A DNA stretch of 64,000 nt from the NCBI GenBank assembly GCA_944325525.1, contig CALVAK010000001.1:124001-188000 (forward strand), in the 5' to 3' direction. This document shows positions 1 through 8,370 of the stretch, in pieces (position 1 is the first letter of the stretch; every line of letters begins with the position of its first letter). Made by a program: the position numbers and the translations under genes. This DNA comes from Candidatus Gastranaerophilales bacterium. Lineage in GTDB: Bacteria > Cyanobacteriota > Vampirovibrionia > Gastranaerophilales > Gastranaerophilaceae. The notes beneath the pieces were generated by a model. The model had not been told where the DNA came from, searched no databases, and saw only the letters and a list, made by a program, of their open reading frames with translations.

Positions 1-2
1 AA

Positions 3-1205
3 AAGCTTCCCTTATGTCAGGATACAGGTCAGGTCATAGTATTTTTAAAAATAGGACAAAAAGTAAAAATAAAAGGTGAATTTATAAATAAAGCAATAAA
101 TGAAGCTGTTGAAAAATGCTATATAGATAACTGTTTTAGGAAATCAGTTGTGGAAAATTCCTTATTTGACAGAAAAAATACGAAGACTAACACACCGGTT
201 GTTATACATACGGAATATGTAAATGGTGACGACATTAAAATAAGCGTGTTAATAAAAGGTGCCGGTTCAGAAAATAAGTCCGTACTTAAAATGTTTTTAC
301 CGACAATACAGGAAGAAGAACTTGTTCATCAAATAGGAGATATAATACTTGAAACTGGTGAAAATGCTTGCCCTCCAATGTTTATAGGTATTGGTATAGG
401 CTATACTGCTGAAAAGTCTTCTATAATGGCAAAGGAAGCTTTTATAAAAGATAAATTTACAAAAGAAGAGCTTGAATTTTCAGAAAAAGTAAAAAAATAT
501 ATAGAAAAAAAAGCACCTGAAAAATATGGAAGCACTTATGTTTTAGATATAAGAACAATCACCGGTGCAACACATATAGCGTGTCTTCCTGTAAGTATAT
601 CAATTAATTGTCATTCAAAGAGATATTCTCATTGTGTAGTAAAAGAAGATGGTGTAATATATCAGCATAAAAAACCCGATTTTGTTGATATTCAAGATAC
701 AGATAACGATATAAACGAAATAAAAACAGAAGATACTAAGGCAATAAGAAACTTGAAATCCGGACAAAAAGTTCTGCTTACGGGACATATATATGTAGCA
801 AGAGATATGGCACATAAACGACTTTGTGAACTCTTAAAAGAGAAAAAACCTCTACCTGTAGAATTGCGAGATAAAATTATATTTTATGCAGGTCCCTGTC
901 CGGCAAAAAAAGGCGAGATATCAGGTTCTATTGGGCCTACAACTGCTTCAAGAATGGATAAATATGCTGTAGAGTTGTATAAAAACGGGCTTCTTGCAAC
1001 AATCGGAAAGGGAAGCAGAAGTAAAGAAATCATAGAGGTTATAAAGAATACCAGCTCAAAATATTTTACTGCAATAGGTGGAGTTGCGGCTTTACTATCC
1101 CGGCATATAAAAAAAAGTGAAATAATAGCTTTTGAAGATTTGGGTGCTGAAGCAATTTATGAATTATATGTAGAAAAATTACCGGTGATTACACAAATAA
1201 GCTAA
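3..1205 (+). CDS. Class I fumarate hydratase, alpha and beta domains fused (5' truncated by window)
   Basis: Interconverts fumarate and malate with an oxygen-sensitive [4Fe-4S] cluster. The frame is open from base 3, well upstream of the first possible start (GTG at 150). The extra residues carry the family motif PLCQDTG and lead into RKSVVENSL, so the N-terminus lies outside the window. Candidate cluster cysteines are in CQDTG, in the ACPP motif and in NCHS. From about base 750 the beta domain follows in the same chain (LTGHIYVARDMAHKR, YAGPCPAK, GPTTASRMD, ATIGKGSRS, AFEDLG). This resembles the FumA/FumB layout rather than the two-gene fumarases common in anaerobes. The C-terminus stops soon after LPVI, slightly short. 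It ends at a strong hairpin shared with the converging gene. L-tartrate dehydratase is the main alternative substrate class. Confidence 0.9.
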   Translation, partial: KLPLCQDTGQVIVFLKIGQKVKIKGEFINKAINEAVEKCYIDNCFRKSVVENSLFDRKNTKTNTPVVIHTEYVNGDDIKISVLIKGAGSENKSVLKMFLPTIQEEELVHQIGDIILETGENACPPMFIGIGIGYTAEKSSIMAKEAFIKDKFTKEELEFSEKVKKYIEKKAPEKYGSTYVLDIRTITGATHIACLPVSISINCHSKRYSHCVVKEDGVIYQHKKPDFVDIQDTDNDINEIKTEDTKAIRNLKSGQKVLLTGHIYVARDMAHKRLCELLKEKKPLPVELRDKIIFYAGPCPAKKGEISGSIGPTTASRMDKYAVELYKNGLLATIGKGSRSKEIIEVIKNTSSKYFTAIGGVAALLSRHIKKSEIIAFEDLGAEAIYELYVEKLPVITQIS

Positions 1206-1240
1206 AAAAGACAGAACTTTTATTAGTTCTGTCTTTTTGC
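1205..1240. terminator. Bidirectional intrinsic terminator
   Basis: A perfect 13-bp stem (1205-1217 with 1226-1238) with an 8-nt loop has an A-run on one side and a T-run on the other. It sits between the fumarase gene and the converging GGGtGRT gene, so it can end transcripts from both strands. Confidence 0.9.
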
Positions 1241-1259
1241 TTTAAGTATAATGAAACAT

Positions 1260-2258
1260 TTAATTCATAGCTTTTTCAACTGCAACTGCAACTGCAACGG
1301 TAGCTCCAACCATAGGATTGTTACCCATGCCAATTACACCCATCATTTCAACGTGAGCCGGAACAGAAGAAGAACCTGCAAATTGAGCATCTCCATGCAT
1401 TCTTCCCATGGTATCGGTCATACCGTATGAAGCCGGGCCGGCCGCAACGTTATCCGGATGAAGAGTTCTGCCGGTACCGCCGCCTGATGCAACAGAGAAA
1501 TATTTTCTGCCGTTTTCCCAACACCATTTTTTATATGTTCCTGCAACCGGATGCTGGAATCTTGTCGGATTGGTTGAGTTACCTGTAATAGATACATCAA
1601 CTCCTTCTTTTATCATTATAGCAACACCTTCACTGACATCATCTGCTCCGTAGCATTTAACTTTTGCTCTTTCACCTTCAGAAAAAGGAGTTTCTTTTAC
1701 AACTTTAAGTTCACCTGTTTTATAGTTATAATCGGTTTCAACATGTGTAAAACCGTTTATTCTTGAAATAATATAAGCGGCATCTTTTCCTAACCCGTTT
1801 AAAATAACTCTTAAAGGTTCTTTTCTTACTTTGTTTGCATTTCTTGCAATACCTATAGCACCTTCTGCAGCAGCAAAAGATTCATGACCTGCCAAAAAGC
1901 AGAAACATTTTGTTTCTTCTCTTAAAAGCATTGCACCTAGATTACCGTGACCTAAACCAACTTTTCTTGTATCACCTACAGATCCCGGTACGGCAAAAGC
2001 TTGCAGTCCTTCACCGATTGCTTCAGCTGCATCAGCAGCATTTCTAATTCCTTTTTTTATTGCAATAGCACAGCCTAATGTGTATGCCCATGATGCATTA
2101 TCAAATGCAATAGGTTGAATTCCTTTTACAATTTCATCTACGTTTATTCCTTTTGACAAACATAATTCGTTAGCTTCATCTAATGATTTAAAACCATATT
2201 GAGAAAGAACTTTAGCTAAGGATTTTTCACGTCTGTCCTGTCCTTCAAATTTTGCCAT
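1260..2258 (-). CDS. GGGtGRT family protein (function unknown)
   Basis: A 332-residue protein recognised by its signature GGGTGRT (residues 259-265), followed by a very conserved block containing MTDTMGRMHGDAQFAGSSS and GMGNNPMVGATVAVAVAV. The family is known only as GGGtGRT proteins and, to my knowledge, has no established reaction. No signal peptide or membrane segment is seen apart from the Ala/Val-rich C-terminus. The gene upstream, 50 nt away on the same strand, encodes a NifU-like iron-sulfur scaffold; this pairing recurs in anaerobes and suggests that the protein receives or handles an Fe-S cluster. The pair probably shares the promoter at 3075-3103. Confidence 0.85.
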   Translation of the reverse strand: MAKFEGQDRREKSLAKVLSQYGFKSLDEANELCLSKGINVDEIVKGIQPIAFDNASWAYTLGCAIAIKKGIRNAADAAEAIGEGLQAFAVPGSVGDTRKVGLGHGNLGAMLLREETKCFCFLAGHESFAAAEGAIGIARNANKVRKEPLRVILNGLGKDAAYIISRINGFTHVETDYNYKTGELKVVKETPFSEGERAKVKCYGADDVSEGVAIMIKEGVDVSITGNSTNPTRFQHPVAGTYKKWCWENGRKYFSVASGGGTGRTLHPDNVAAGPASYGMTDTMGRMHGDAQFAGSSSVPAHVEMMGVIGMGNNPMVGATVAVAVAVEKAMN

Positions 2259-2308
2259 ATTTTATTTCCCTTTATTAATTAAATACTTACACTTAAAAAT
2301 TTATACTA

Positions 2309-3010
2309 TTATTGCTTTCTCGGATCAATTGTTTTAACGGCATCTTGGAATCTTCCGTAAGTTCCGATATTTTTTTCGTAAGCTTCCTTAGGATCCTTAC
2401 CTGCTTTAATTGCATCCATAACTTTTCCGAGATTGACGAACTTATAACCTATAACTTCATCATTTTTATCAAGTCCGAGTTCTAAAATATAACCTTCTGC
2501 AAGCTCGAGATATCTTACACCTTTTTGTTTTGTAGAGTGAATAGTTCCAACTTGAGAACGCAGTCCTTTTCCTAAGTCTTCCAAACCTGCACCTATGGGT
2601 AATCCGCCTTCAGAAAATGCAGTTTGTGTTCTGCCGTATACTATTTGTAAAAATAATTCTCTCATAGCAACGTTAATAGCATCACAAACAAGATCGGTAT
2701 TTAATGCTTCAAGAATTGTTTTTCCTGGAAGAATTTCGCCTGCCATTGCAGCAGAGTGTGTCATTCCAGAACATCCTAAAGTTTCTACCAGTGCTTCTTG
2801 TATAACACCGTTTTTAACGTTCAGAGTTAATTTGCAAGTACCTTGCTGTGGTGCACAGCAGCCGCAGCCATGTGTTAATCCTGAAATATCTTTAATTTCT
2901 TTGCATTTTGTCCATTCACCTTCCTGAGGTATCGGAGCAGGTATGCCTTTTACCCCTCTTCTTACACAACATTGATTCTCCACTTCATGTGTAATTTGCA
3001 TGTTATCCAT
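2309..3010 (-). CDS. NifU-like iron-sulfur cluster scaffold protein, partner of GGGtGRT
   Basis: A 233-residue cysteine-rich cytoplasmic protein. The N-terminal part carries CC at about residues 14-15, GCGCCAPQQGTC at about 48-59 and LGCSGMTHSAAMAGEIL, matching the NifU/IscU N-terminal scaffold fold with three spaced cysteine sites. The C-terminal ~100 residues are specific to this subgroup. It is the first gene of a two-gene unit with the GGGtGRT gene. It probably assembles or delivers an Fe-S cluster for that partner; this is inference. A promoter and a Fur-like box lie upstream, in the gap shared with divergent nrdD. It is not a standard isc/suf scaffold, as no cysteine desulfurase is adjacent. 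Confidence 0.82.
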   Translation of the reverse strand: MDNMQITHEVENQCCVRRGVKGIPAPIPQEGEWTKCKEIKDISGLTHGCGCCAPQQGTCKLTLNVKNGVIQEALVETLGCSGMTHSAAMAGEILPGKTILEALNTDLVCDAINVAMRELFLQIVYGRTQTAFSEGGLPIGAGLEDLGKGLRSQVGTIHSTKQKGVRYLELAEGYILELGLDKNDEVIGYKFVNLGKVMDAIKAGKDPKEAYEKNIGTYGRFQDAVKTIDPRKQ

Positions 3011-3074
3011 CAGACCTCCTGTTTTTATGTTTTGTTTTTTTAACTTTTATACTCTAACCCTAGCGGTCAACTTA

Positions 3075-3103
3075 ATTATATTGTAAACAAAAATTATTGT
3101 ATA
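3075..3103 (-). promoter_or_regulatory. Candidate sigma-70 promoter for the nifU-like/GGGtGRT unit
   Basis: On the minus strand, TATACA (-35, 3098-3103) and a perfect TATAAT (-10, 3075-3080) are separated by 17 bp. They lie about 65 nt upstream of the nifU-like start codon. Confidence 0.55.
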
Positions 3104-3132
3104 CCGTCATTGAAAACTTTAATTTTAAAAAA

Positions 3133-3147
3133 TGATATTAATTATCA
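3133..3147. promoter_or_regulatory. Fur-like box between divergent promoters
   Basis: TGATATTAATTATCA matches the 7-1-7 Fur inverted repeat (TGATAAT-N-ATTATCA) at 13 of 14 informative positions and is flanked by a further AA/TT pair (3131-3149). It lies between the -35 hexamers of the predicted nifU-like (minus) and nrdD (plus) promoters, so an iron-responsive regulator could act on either. No regulator gene is in the window. Confidence 0.55.
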
Positions 3148-3162
3148 TTTATATTTTTCGTA

Positions 3163-3191
3163 TTTACTTTCTATTAAATTTGTTGTATCAT
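3163..3191 (+). promoter_or_regulatory. Candidate sigma-70 promoter for nrdDG
   Basis: TTTACT (3163-3168), a 17-bp spacer and TATCAT (3186-3191) lead to a ~100-nt leader before nrdD. The leader contains a small hairpin, TTGCGT/ACGCAA (3239-3255). I did not find a convincing NrdR box. Confidence 0.45.
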
Positions 3192-3299
3192 ATTAAATAT
3201 TAAATCATGAGATTTGGGTAAGGTTATATTTATAAAATTTGCGTTTTTTACGCAATTTATGTATGCATAAAAAGATAGTTAACAATTAAGGGATTAGTC

Positions 3300-5441
3300 A
3301 TGTCAGATACAGAAACAAAGAATCTTTTTGTTATAAAGAAAGACGGAACCAGAGAAGCATTTAATATTGATAAAGTAGTAAAAGCAGTGAAAAAATCAGC
3401 AATGCGTGTTCTTATAGATTTTTCGCAGGAACAGCTTGGTGAAATATGTTCTATTGTGGAAAAAGAGGTATTAGCCTCTGAAAAGAAGGAAATACTTATC
3501 CAGGATATGCATAATATTGTTGAAGAAGCACTTGAAAATGTTAATCCTAAAGTATGCCAGAGTTACAGAAATTACAGAAATTACAAACAGGATTTTGTAA
3601 GAATGCTTGATAAAGTTTATCAAGAAAGCCAGAAAATAATGTATATCGGCGATAAAGAAAATTCAAATTCCGATTCTGCTTTAGTTTCTACAAAACGTTC
3701 TTTAATATTTAATCAGTTAAATAAAGAACTTTATAAAAAATTCTTTTTAACAGTTGAAGATTTGCAGGCGATTCGTGACGGATATATATATATCCATGAT
3801 ATGTCTGCAAGAAGAGATACAATGAATTGCTGTTTATTTGATGTGGCTGCTGTTTTAAAAGATGGTTTTGAAATGGGAAATCTCTGGTATAATGAACCAA
3901 AATCATTAGCGGTTGCCTTTGATGTTATAGGTGATATTGTCATGGCTGCTGCAAGCCAGCAATATGGTGGGTTTACGGTTCCAGAGGTAGATAAGCTTCT
4001 TGCTCCTTATGCAGAAAAAACTTATAAAAAACAGTATGAACGCTATATCTCAATGGGATTGAATTTTGAACAGGCAAGAAAAGAAGCTCTTCAAGATGTT
4101 CAGACTGATTTTGATCAGGGATTTCAGGGTTGGGAATATAAATTTAATACAGTTGCTTCTTCAAGAGGAGATTATCCTTTTATAACAATAACGTTCGGTC
4201 TTGGAACCGGTGAATTTGAAAAGATGGCATCAATCTCTGCTTTAAATACGAGAAAAGGCGGTCAGGGCAAGAAAAATTGTAAAAAACCGGTCTTATTCCC
4301 TAAAATAGTTTTTCTATATGATGAAGAACTGCACGGCGAAGGAAAACTTCTTGAAGATGTTTTTGAAGCAGGTATTGAATGTTCGCAAAGGTCAATGTAT
4401 CCGGATTGGCTTTCTTTAACCGGTGAGGGCTATGTTGCAAGCATGTATAAAAAATACAAAAGGGTTGTTTCTCCTATGGGATGCAGAGCTTTCTTGTCTC
4501 CGTGGTATGAAAAAGGTGGTATGAATCCTGCTGATGAAAATGATCCTCCAGTTTTTGTTGGAAGATTTAATATTGGTGCGATAAGTCTTCATCTACCTAT
4601 GATTTATGCAAAGGCAAAGAAAGAAAGTAAAGATTTTTATGAGGTGTTGGATTATTATTTACAATTGATAAGAAAACTACATATAAGAACTTATGATTAC
4701 TTAGGTGAAATGAAGGCATCTACTAATCCTCTTGCATACTGTGAAGGCGGTTTTTACGGCGGTCATTTACAGTTGCATGATAAAATAAAACCTTTATTGA
4801 AAGCGGCAACCGCATCTTTCGGTATTACTGCTTTAAATGAACTGCAGCAGCTTCATAATGGCAAGTCCCTTGTGGAAGACGGTCAGTTCGCTATTGAAGT
4901 TATGGAGTATATTAATAAACGTGTAAATGAATTTAAAGAAGAAGACGGGAATTTATATGCACTATATGGTACTCCTGCTGAAAGTTTGTGCGGGCTTCAG
5001 GTTAAGCAATTCCGTGAAAAATACGGTGTTGTTGCAAATGTTTCAGACAGAGGTTATGTTTCGAACAGTTTCCATTGTCATGTAACAGAGAAAATTACCC
5101 CGATAGAAAAACAGGATTTGGAAAACAGATTCTGGAATTTAATGAACGGCGGTAAAATACAATATGTTAAATATCCAATTGCCTATAACAAAGAAGCAAT
5201 AAAAACTTTGATAAGAAGAGCTATGGATATGGGATTTTATGAAGGTGTTAATTTGTCGCTTTCATATTGTGATGATTGCGGTCATCAGGAATTGAATATG
5301 GATGTATGTCCGAAGTGCGGCAGCCGAAATCTAACAAAAATAGATAGAATGAACGGTTATCTTTCTTACTCAAGAGTCAAGGGTGATACACGTTTAAATG
5401 AAGCGAAGATGGAAGAAATAAAAGACAGAGTAAGTATGTAA
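3300..5441 (+). CDS. nrdD: Anaerobic (class III) ribonucleoside-triphosphate reductase
   Basis: Glycyl-radical enzyme that reduces ribonucleotides to deoxyribonucleotides without oxygen. The N-terminal ~95 residues are an ATP-cone (FVIKKDGTREAFNIDKV), the allosteric domain. The active-site cysteine is in MGCRAF (about residue 395). Near the C-terminus a CDDC...CPKC zinc ribbon (about 658-675) precedes the glycyl-radical loop RMNGYL with Gly686. At 713 residues it is full length. ATG follows an AAGGGA ribosome site. The activase gene starts 2 nt after its stop, so the two are co-translated. Together they imply anaerobic DNA synthesis. Confidence 0.97.
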   Translation: MSDTETKNLFVIKKDGTREAFNIDKVVKAVKKSAMRVLIDFSQEQLGEICSIVEKEVLASEKKEILIQDMHNIVEEALENVNPKVCQSYRNYRNYKQDFVRMLDKVYQESQKIMYIGDKENSNSDSALVSTKRSLIFNQLNKELYKKFFLTVEDLQAIRDGYIYIHDMSARRDTMNCCLFDVAAVLKDGFEMGNLWYNEPKSLAVAFDVIGDIVMAAASQQYGGFTVPEVDKLLAPYAEKTYKKQYERYISMGLNFEQARKEALQDVQTDFDQGFQGWEYKFNTVASSRGDYPFITITFGLGTGEFEKMASISALNTRKGGQGKKNCKKPVLFPKIVFLYDEELHGEGKLLEDVFEAGIECSQRSMYPDWLSLTGEGYVASMYKKYKRVVSPMGCRAFLSPWYEKGGMNPADENDPPVFVGRFNIGAISLHLPMIYAKAKKESKDFYEVLDYYLQLIRKLHIRTYDYLGEMKASTNPLAYCEGGFYGGHLQLHDKIKPLLKAATASFGITALNELQQLHNGKSLVEDGQFAIEVMEYINKRVNEFKEEDGNLYALYGTPAESLCGLQVKQFREKYGVVANVSDRGYVSNSFHCHVTEKITPIEKQDLENRFWNLMNGGKIQYVKYPIAYNKEAIKTLIRRAMDMGFYEGVNLSLSYCDDCGHQELNMDVCPKCGSRNLTKIDRMNGYLSYSRVKGDTRLNEAKMEEIKDRVSM

Positions 5442-5443
5442 CC

Positions 5444-5965
5444 ATGAATTATCATAATATTACTAAAGATGACATGCTTAACGGCGATGGTTTGAGAGTT
5501 GTTTTGTGGGTTGCAGGGTGCAATCATCAGTGTGAAGATTGTCAAAATCCTATAACCTGGGATATTACAGGCGGATTGCCGTTTGATGAAGCTGCAGAAG
5601 AAGAGTTGTTTAATGAACTTAAAAAGCCGTATATTTCCGGTATAACTTTTTCTGGCGGTGATCCTTTACATCCTTTTAACAGAGGAGTTACTTTTAGACT
5701 GATGAGAAAGTGCAAAGAATTGTATCCAGAAAAAACTGTTTGGGTTTATACAGGTTTTCTTTGGGAAGAATTTAAAGACAATCCGAAAATGAAATATATT
5801 GATGTTCTTGTTGATGGCAGATTTGTTAAAGCATTAAAAGATGATAAGTTATGCTGGTGTGGCAGTTCTAATCAGAGAATAATTGATGTACAGAAAACTT
5901 TAAAAGAAGGACAGGTTGTTTTATTCTTTGACAATAAAACTCCGGAAATCAAGCAGGTTTCCTGA
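5444..5965 (+). CDS. nrdG: Anaerobic ribonucleotide reductase activating protein
   Basis: Radical SAM activase that generates the glycyl radical on NrdD. The cluster motif is GCNHQCEDC (CX3CX2C) at about residues 25-33, followed by the SAM-binding FSGGDPL. The length of 173 residues is near the usual 150-175. The start codon lies 2 nt after the nrdD stop, consistent with translational coupling. The gene converges with the GNAT gene on the minus strand; only a weak imperfect hairpin (about 5945-5970) lies in the gap. Confidence 0.95.
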   Translation: MNYHNITKDDMLNGDGLRVVLWVAGCNHQCEDCQNPITWDITGGLPFDEAAEEELFNELKKPYISGITFSGGDPLHPFNRGVTFRLMRKCKELYPEKTVWVYTGFLWEEFKDNPKMKYIDVLVDGRFVKALKDDKLCWCGSSNQRIIDVQKTLKEGQVVLFFDNKTPEIKQVS

Positions 5966-5973
5966 TTTCTTTT

Positions 5974-6540
5974 CTATAATATTTTTATTCTCTTATATAT
6001 TTCATCAATATTTTCAATATCTTTATGAAGAAAATTAAAAACTTGCTTTATTACATAAAGGATATTGTTGATTTCAGTTTTATTATAAGGAATATAGTAT
6101 AAATCCATTGGCAGGCAGCCTGTTTTATTGGGATAATAATAATCTACCGGCAATTTAACTGCTCCATGCTTTTTATAAAAGTTTATTCTTCTTATTGTGT
6201 TGGGATTGTTTTTATCAGGTTTTTCAACTTCCAAATAACATCCGTTGAAGTCTTTATATTGTTCTTTTAGTTTATTTAGAATGCTACTCCCAAAACCTTT
6301 CGAATGAAATTCTTTGAATACGGCTAGGTAGTCAACCCAGATGAATTTATCTTTATTATCTTCAACGATTATAATATATCCGATGTCTTGATTGTTTTCT
6401 TGTGCTTCATAAATAATATAATTATTCTGACAAAATAAACTTTTAAATATTTCAAACGGCTTTAGCTCTGAAATCGGAAATTGTTTTATCATATCTGAAT
6501 ATGTTTTATCTATATTATTAATTTTCTTTTTTAATATCAT
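5974..6540 (-). CDS. GNAT family acetyltransferase
   Basis: A 188-residue protein with a GNAT core. The strand-loop-helix acetyl-CoA site is LAVFKEFHSKGFGSSIL (about residues 72-88), with HSKGFG standing for the R/Q-x-x-G-x-G loop, followed by FYKKHGA typical of motif B. The ~45 residues after the core are charged and unassigned. It lies 38 nt downstream of the acyltransferase 3 gene and may share its transcript. The substrate cannot be told from sequence; small amines or protein N-termini are both possible. Confidence 0.75.
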   Translation of the reverse strand: MILKKKINNIDKTYSDMIKQFPISELKPFEIFKSLFCQNNYIIYEAQENNQDIGYIIIVEDNKDKFIWVDYLAVFKEFHSKGFGSSILNKLKEQYKDFNGCYLEVEKPDKNNPNTIRRINFYKKHGAVKLPVDYYYPNKTGCLPMDLYYIPYNKTEINNILYVIKQVFNFLHKDIENIDEIYKRIKIL

Positions 6541-6578
6541 ATCTTTTTTTTCTTTTTGAATATTTTAAAAATTTTTAA

Positions 6579-7691
6579 TTAAACTCCTATAAATTGTCTT
6601 GTATTTTCTATTTTAATTTTGTTTAAGATTTTCTTTATACTGTATAAGACAATGAAGCTCATTATTAAGACAAATAAGTATCTTAAAGTGGCTGTTGAAC
6701 ATGCATATAGTAACTGGCAAATATTATTTACAGGTATAACTTTTGGAATTGAGAATAATTGATTAAATAAGAATACAAAATACCAGTGTACAAAAAACAG
6801 ACCAAAGCTGTATTTTGCTGCAAGATCAAGTAAATTGTTGATTTTTACATGGCTTTTTATTAGTTCATCATAATGTTTTAAATATGCTAATACAAGTACT
6901 GTTAAGAACATTTTTGATACTGTTCCGTTAACCAGTATATTGTCATGGTTAAGATATATATCAATGCATGATGTAGCTATCATAAGTATGAAAAATAGTA
7001 ATCTATAGTTATAGAAAATATCTATTTTTTCTTTATATTTAGATAAATACATTCCGAATACATACATTGATGTAAAATGAATAAATCCGCTTAAAACATA
7101 TTTTAAATATTCAAAATATTTATGTAAATAATCCATATTTACAACATATTCAGGTTCAATATCCAACCTTGGAATACATATTGTAATTATGAATAAAAAG
7201 GGCAGAAGTTTATATAAAATATTTTTCTTTTCTAAATATAAAAGTATATAACTAAATATAAAGAATAAAACAATCATTGGAATGAACCAGGTCGGAACAT
7301 TGTGAACACGTCCTGTTGTAAGAAATACACCTATTTGAGTAATTGGATTAAGTCCTTCAAAAGGATTTCCATATGCAGCCGGAACATAAAAGCATAATAA
7401 AATACCAGGGATTGCAGTAAAAATATAGGGGAGAATTACATTTGTCCATTTTTTCTTTAAATAGTTTTTGTATTCAAATTTATATGACAGATGTTGAAAT
7501 AAAAAACCTGATATAAATATAAAAAGAGCAGTACCTCCTGCGACAATTTCAAAAGATATTGTATTAATCCAACTTCCTTTTGTGCCAATTTGCATTGTAT
7601 GTCCTGCAACTATTAGTAATATTGCTAATCCTCTGAATACATTTATATAATTCAGTATTTCTTTTTTCGGCTTTGTAATATTATCAGACAT
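6579..7691 (-). CDS. Membrane-bound acyltransferase 3 family protein
   Basis: A 370-residue integral membrane protein with about ten hydrophobic segments. The N-terminal signature FRGLAILLIVAGH contains the Arg and His expected of acyltransferase 3 proteins, which transfer acetyl or other acyl groups to extracytoplasmic sugars or peptidoglycan. A second motif region, WFIPMIVLFF, fits the family. The gene is first in a short minus-strand pair with the GNAT gene. It may modify a surface glycan; the acceptor is unknown. Confidence 0.85.
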   Translation of the reverse strand: MSDNITKPKKEILNYINVFRGLAILLIVAGHTMQIGTKGSWINTISFEIVAGGTALFIFISGFLFQHLSYKFEYKNYLKKKWTNVILPYIFTAIPGILLCFYVPAAYGNPFEGLNPITQIGVFLTTGRVHNVPTWFIPMIVLFFIFSYILLYLEKKNILYKLLPFLFIITICIPRLDIEPEYVVNMDYLHKYFEYLKYVLSGFIHFTSMYVFGMYLSKYKEKIDIFYNYRLLFFILMIATSCIDIYLNHDNILVNGTVSKMFLTVLVLAYLKHYDELIKSHVKINNLLDLAAKYSFGLFFVHWYFVFLFNQLFSIPKVIPVNNICQLLYACSTATLRYLFVLIMSFIVLYSIKKILNKIKIENTRQFIGV

Positions 7692-7794
7692 AATTATCTC
7701 CCATACTTTTTTTATAATATCAGTGAAAAATTAAAAATACAAATAAGCAAATTTAAAAATCAGATGTTTTTATAATCCTGAGGAAAAAGTTTGT

Positions 7795-8370
7795 ATGAAA
7801 ATATCATTCGGCCGGAAAATTCCTATAACAAGATGCTGTATTCAGGATAAAAATACAGGAATGAATTCTAATGCCGGTATTTTTGAACTTGACTGTAAGG
7901 ATAAAGAAGATATTAATACTGTAAAGGATGCGGAAGGTTTTTGGATTTATAAACCGACTATTTTGTACTATATGCGGGAAAAGTATTCTGCCCAAAATGG
8001 TATTTCTTATGGAAGTCCTAATAAAAAATTTTACGTTTTGGAAGATACAAACAAAAAAGTTTTAGGAGTTTGTCAATTTTATGACAGAGAAGATGACGTA
8101 TATATAGATTTTTTGGAAAGCAATCGTGACAGCGGTTATAAATACGCAGGTCAGTCAATTCTTGCGGCGATAGGGTTGTATACTTTACATAATAATAAGA
8201 AAAGAATGGTGATTAAAGTTGCAACAAATGAAGCACTTCCTTTTTACAAAAAAGTATGTAAGTTCCAAGAACAGGAAGATAAAAGTTTAGAAATGGATAA
8301 AATCCGTATACAAAGCTTTATAAATAAAATGAAAAAGAAATTTAAATCAAATCCTGACGTTTATTGTTAA
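7795..8370 (+). CDS. Small GNAT-like protein, unknown role
   Basis: A 191-residue soluble protein starting MKISFGRKIPI after a GAGGA ribosome site. The C-terminal half resembles the end of a GNAT domain: YAGQSILAAIGLYTL, then VIKVATNEALPFYKKVCKF, where GNATs place the cofactor helix and the FY-x-K motif. The N-terminal ~60 residues are unassigned. No catalytic residue can be named. The stop overlaps the accC stop on the other strand by 4 nt (8367-8370). The FGxKIPI-like N-terminus resembles IPFAARTKI in the gene at 60748, possibly a lineage-specific small family. Confidence 0.6.
   Translation: MKISFGRKIPITRCCIQDKNTGMNSNAGIFELDCKDKEDINTVKDAEGFWIYKPTILYYMREKYSAQNGISYGSPNKKFYVLEDTNKKVLGVCQFYDREDDVYIDFLESNRDSGYKYAGQSILAAIGLYTLHNNKKRMVIKVATNEALPFYKKVCKFQEQEDKSLEMDKIRIQSFINKMKKKFKSNPDVYC

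Noticed and set aside
3239..3255. Hairpin in the nrdD leader as a terminator or riboswitch
   Set aside because: Only a 6-bp stem, no clear downstream U-tract, and no known riboswitch pattern; could be chance.
5945..5970. Terminator after nrdG
   Set aside because: The stem is bulged and short (4-5 bp segments), so the call is too weak to list.
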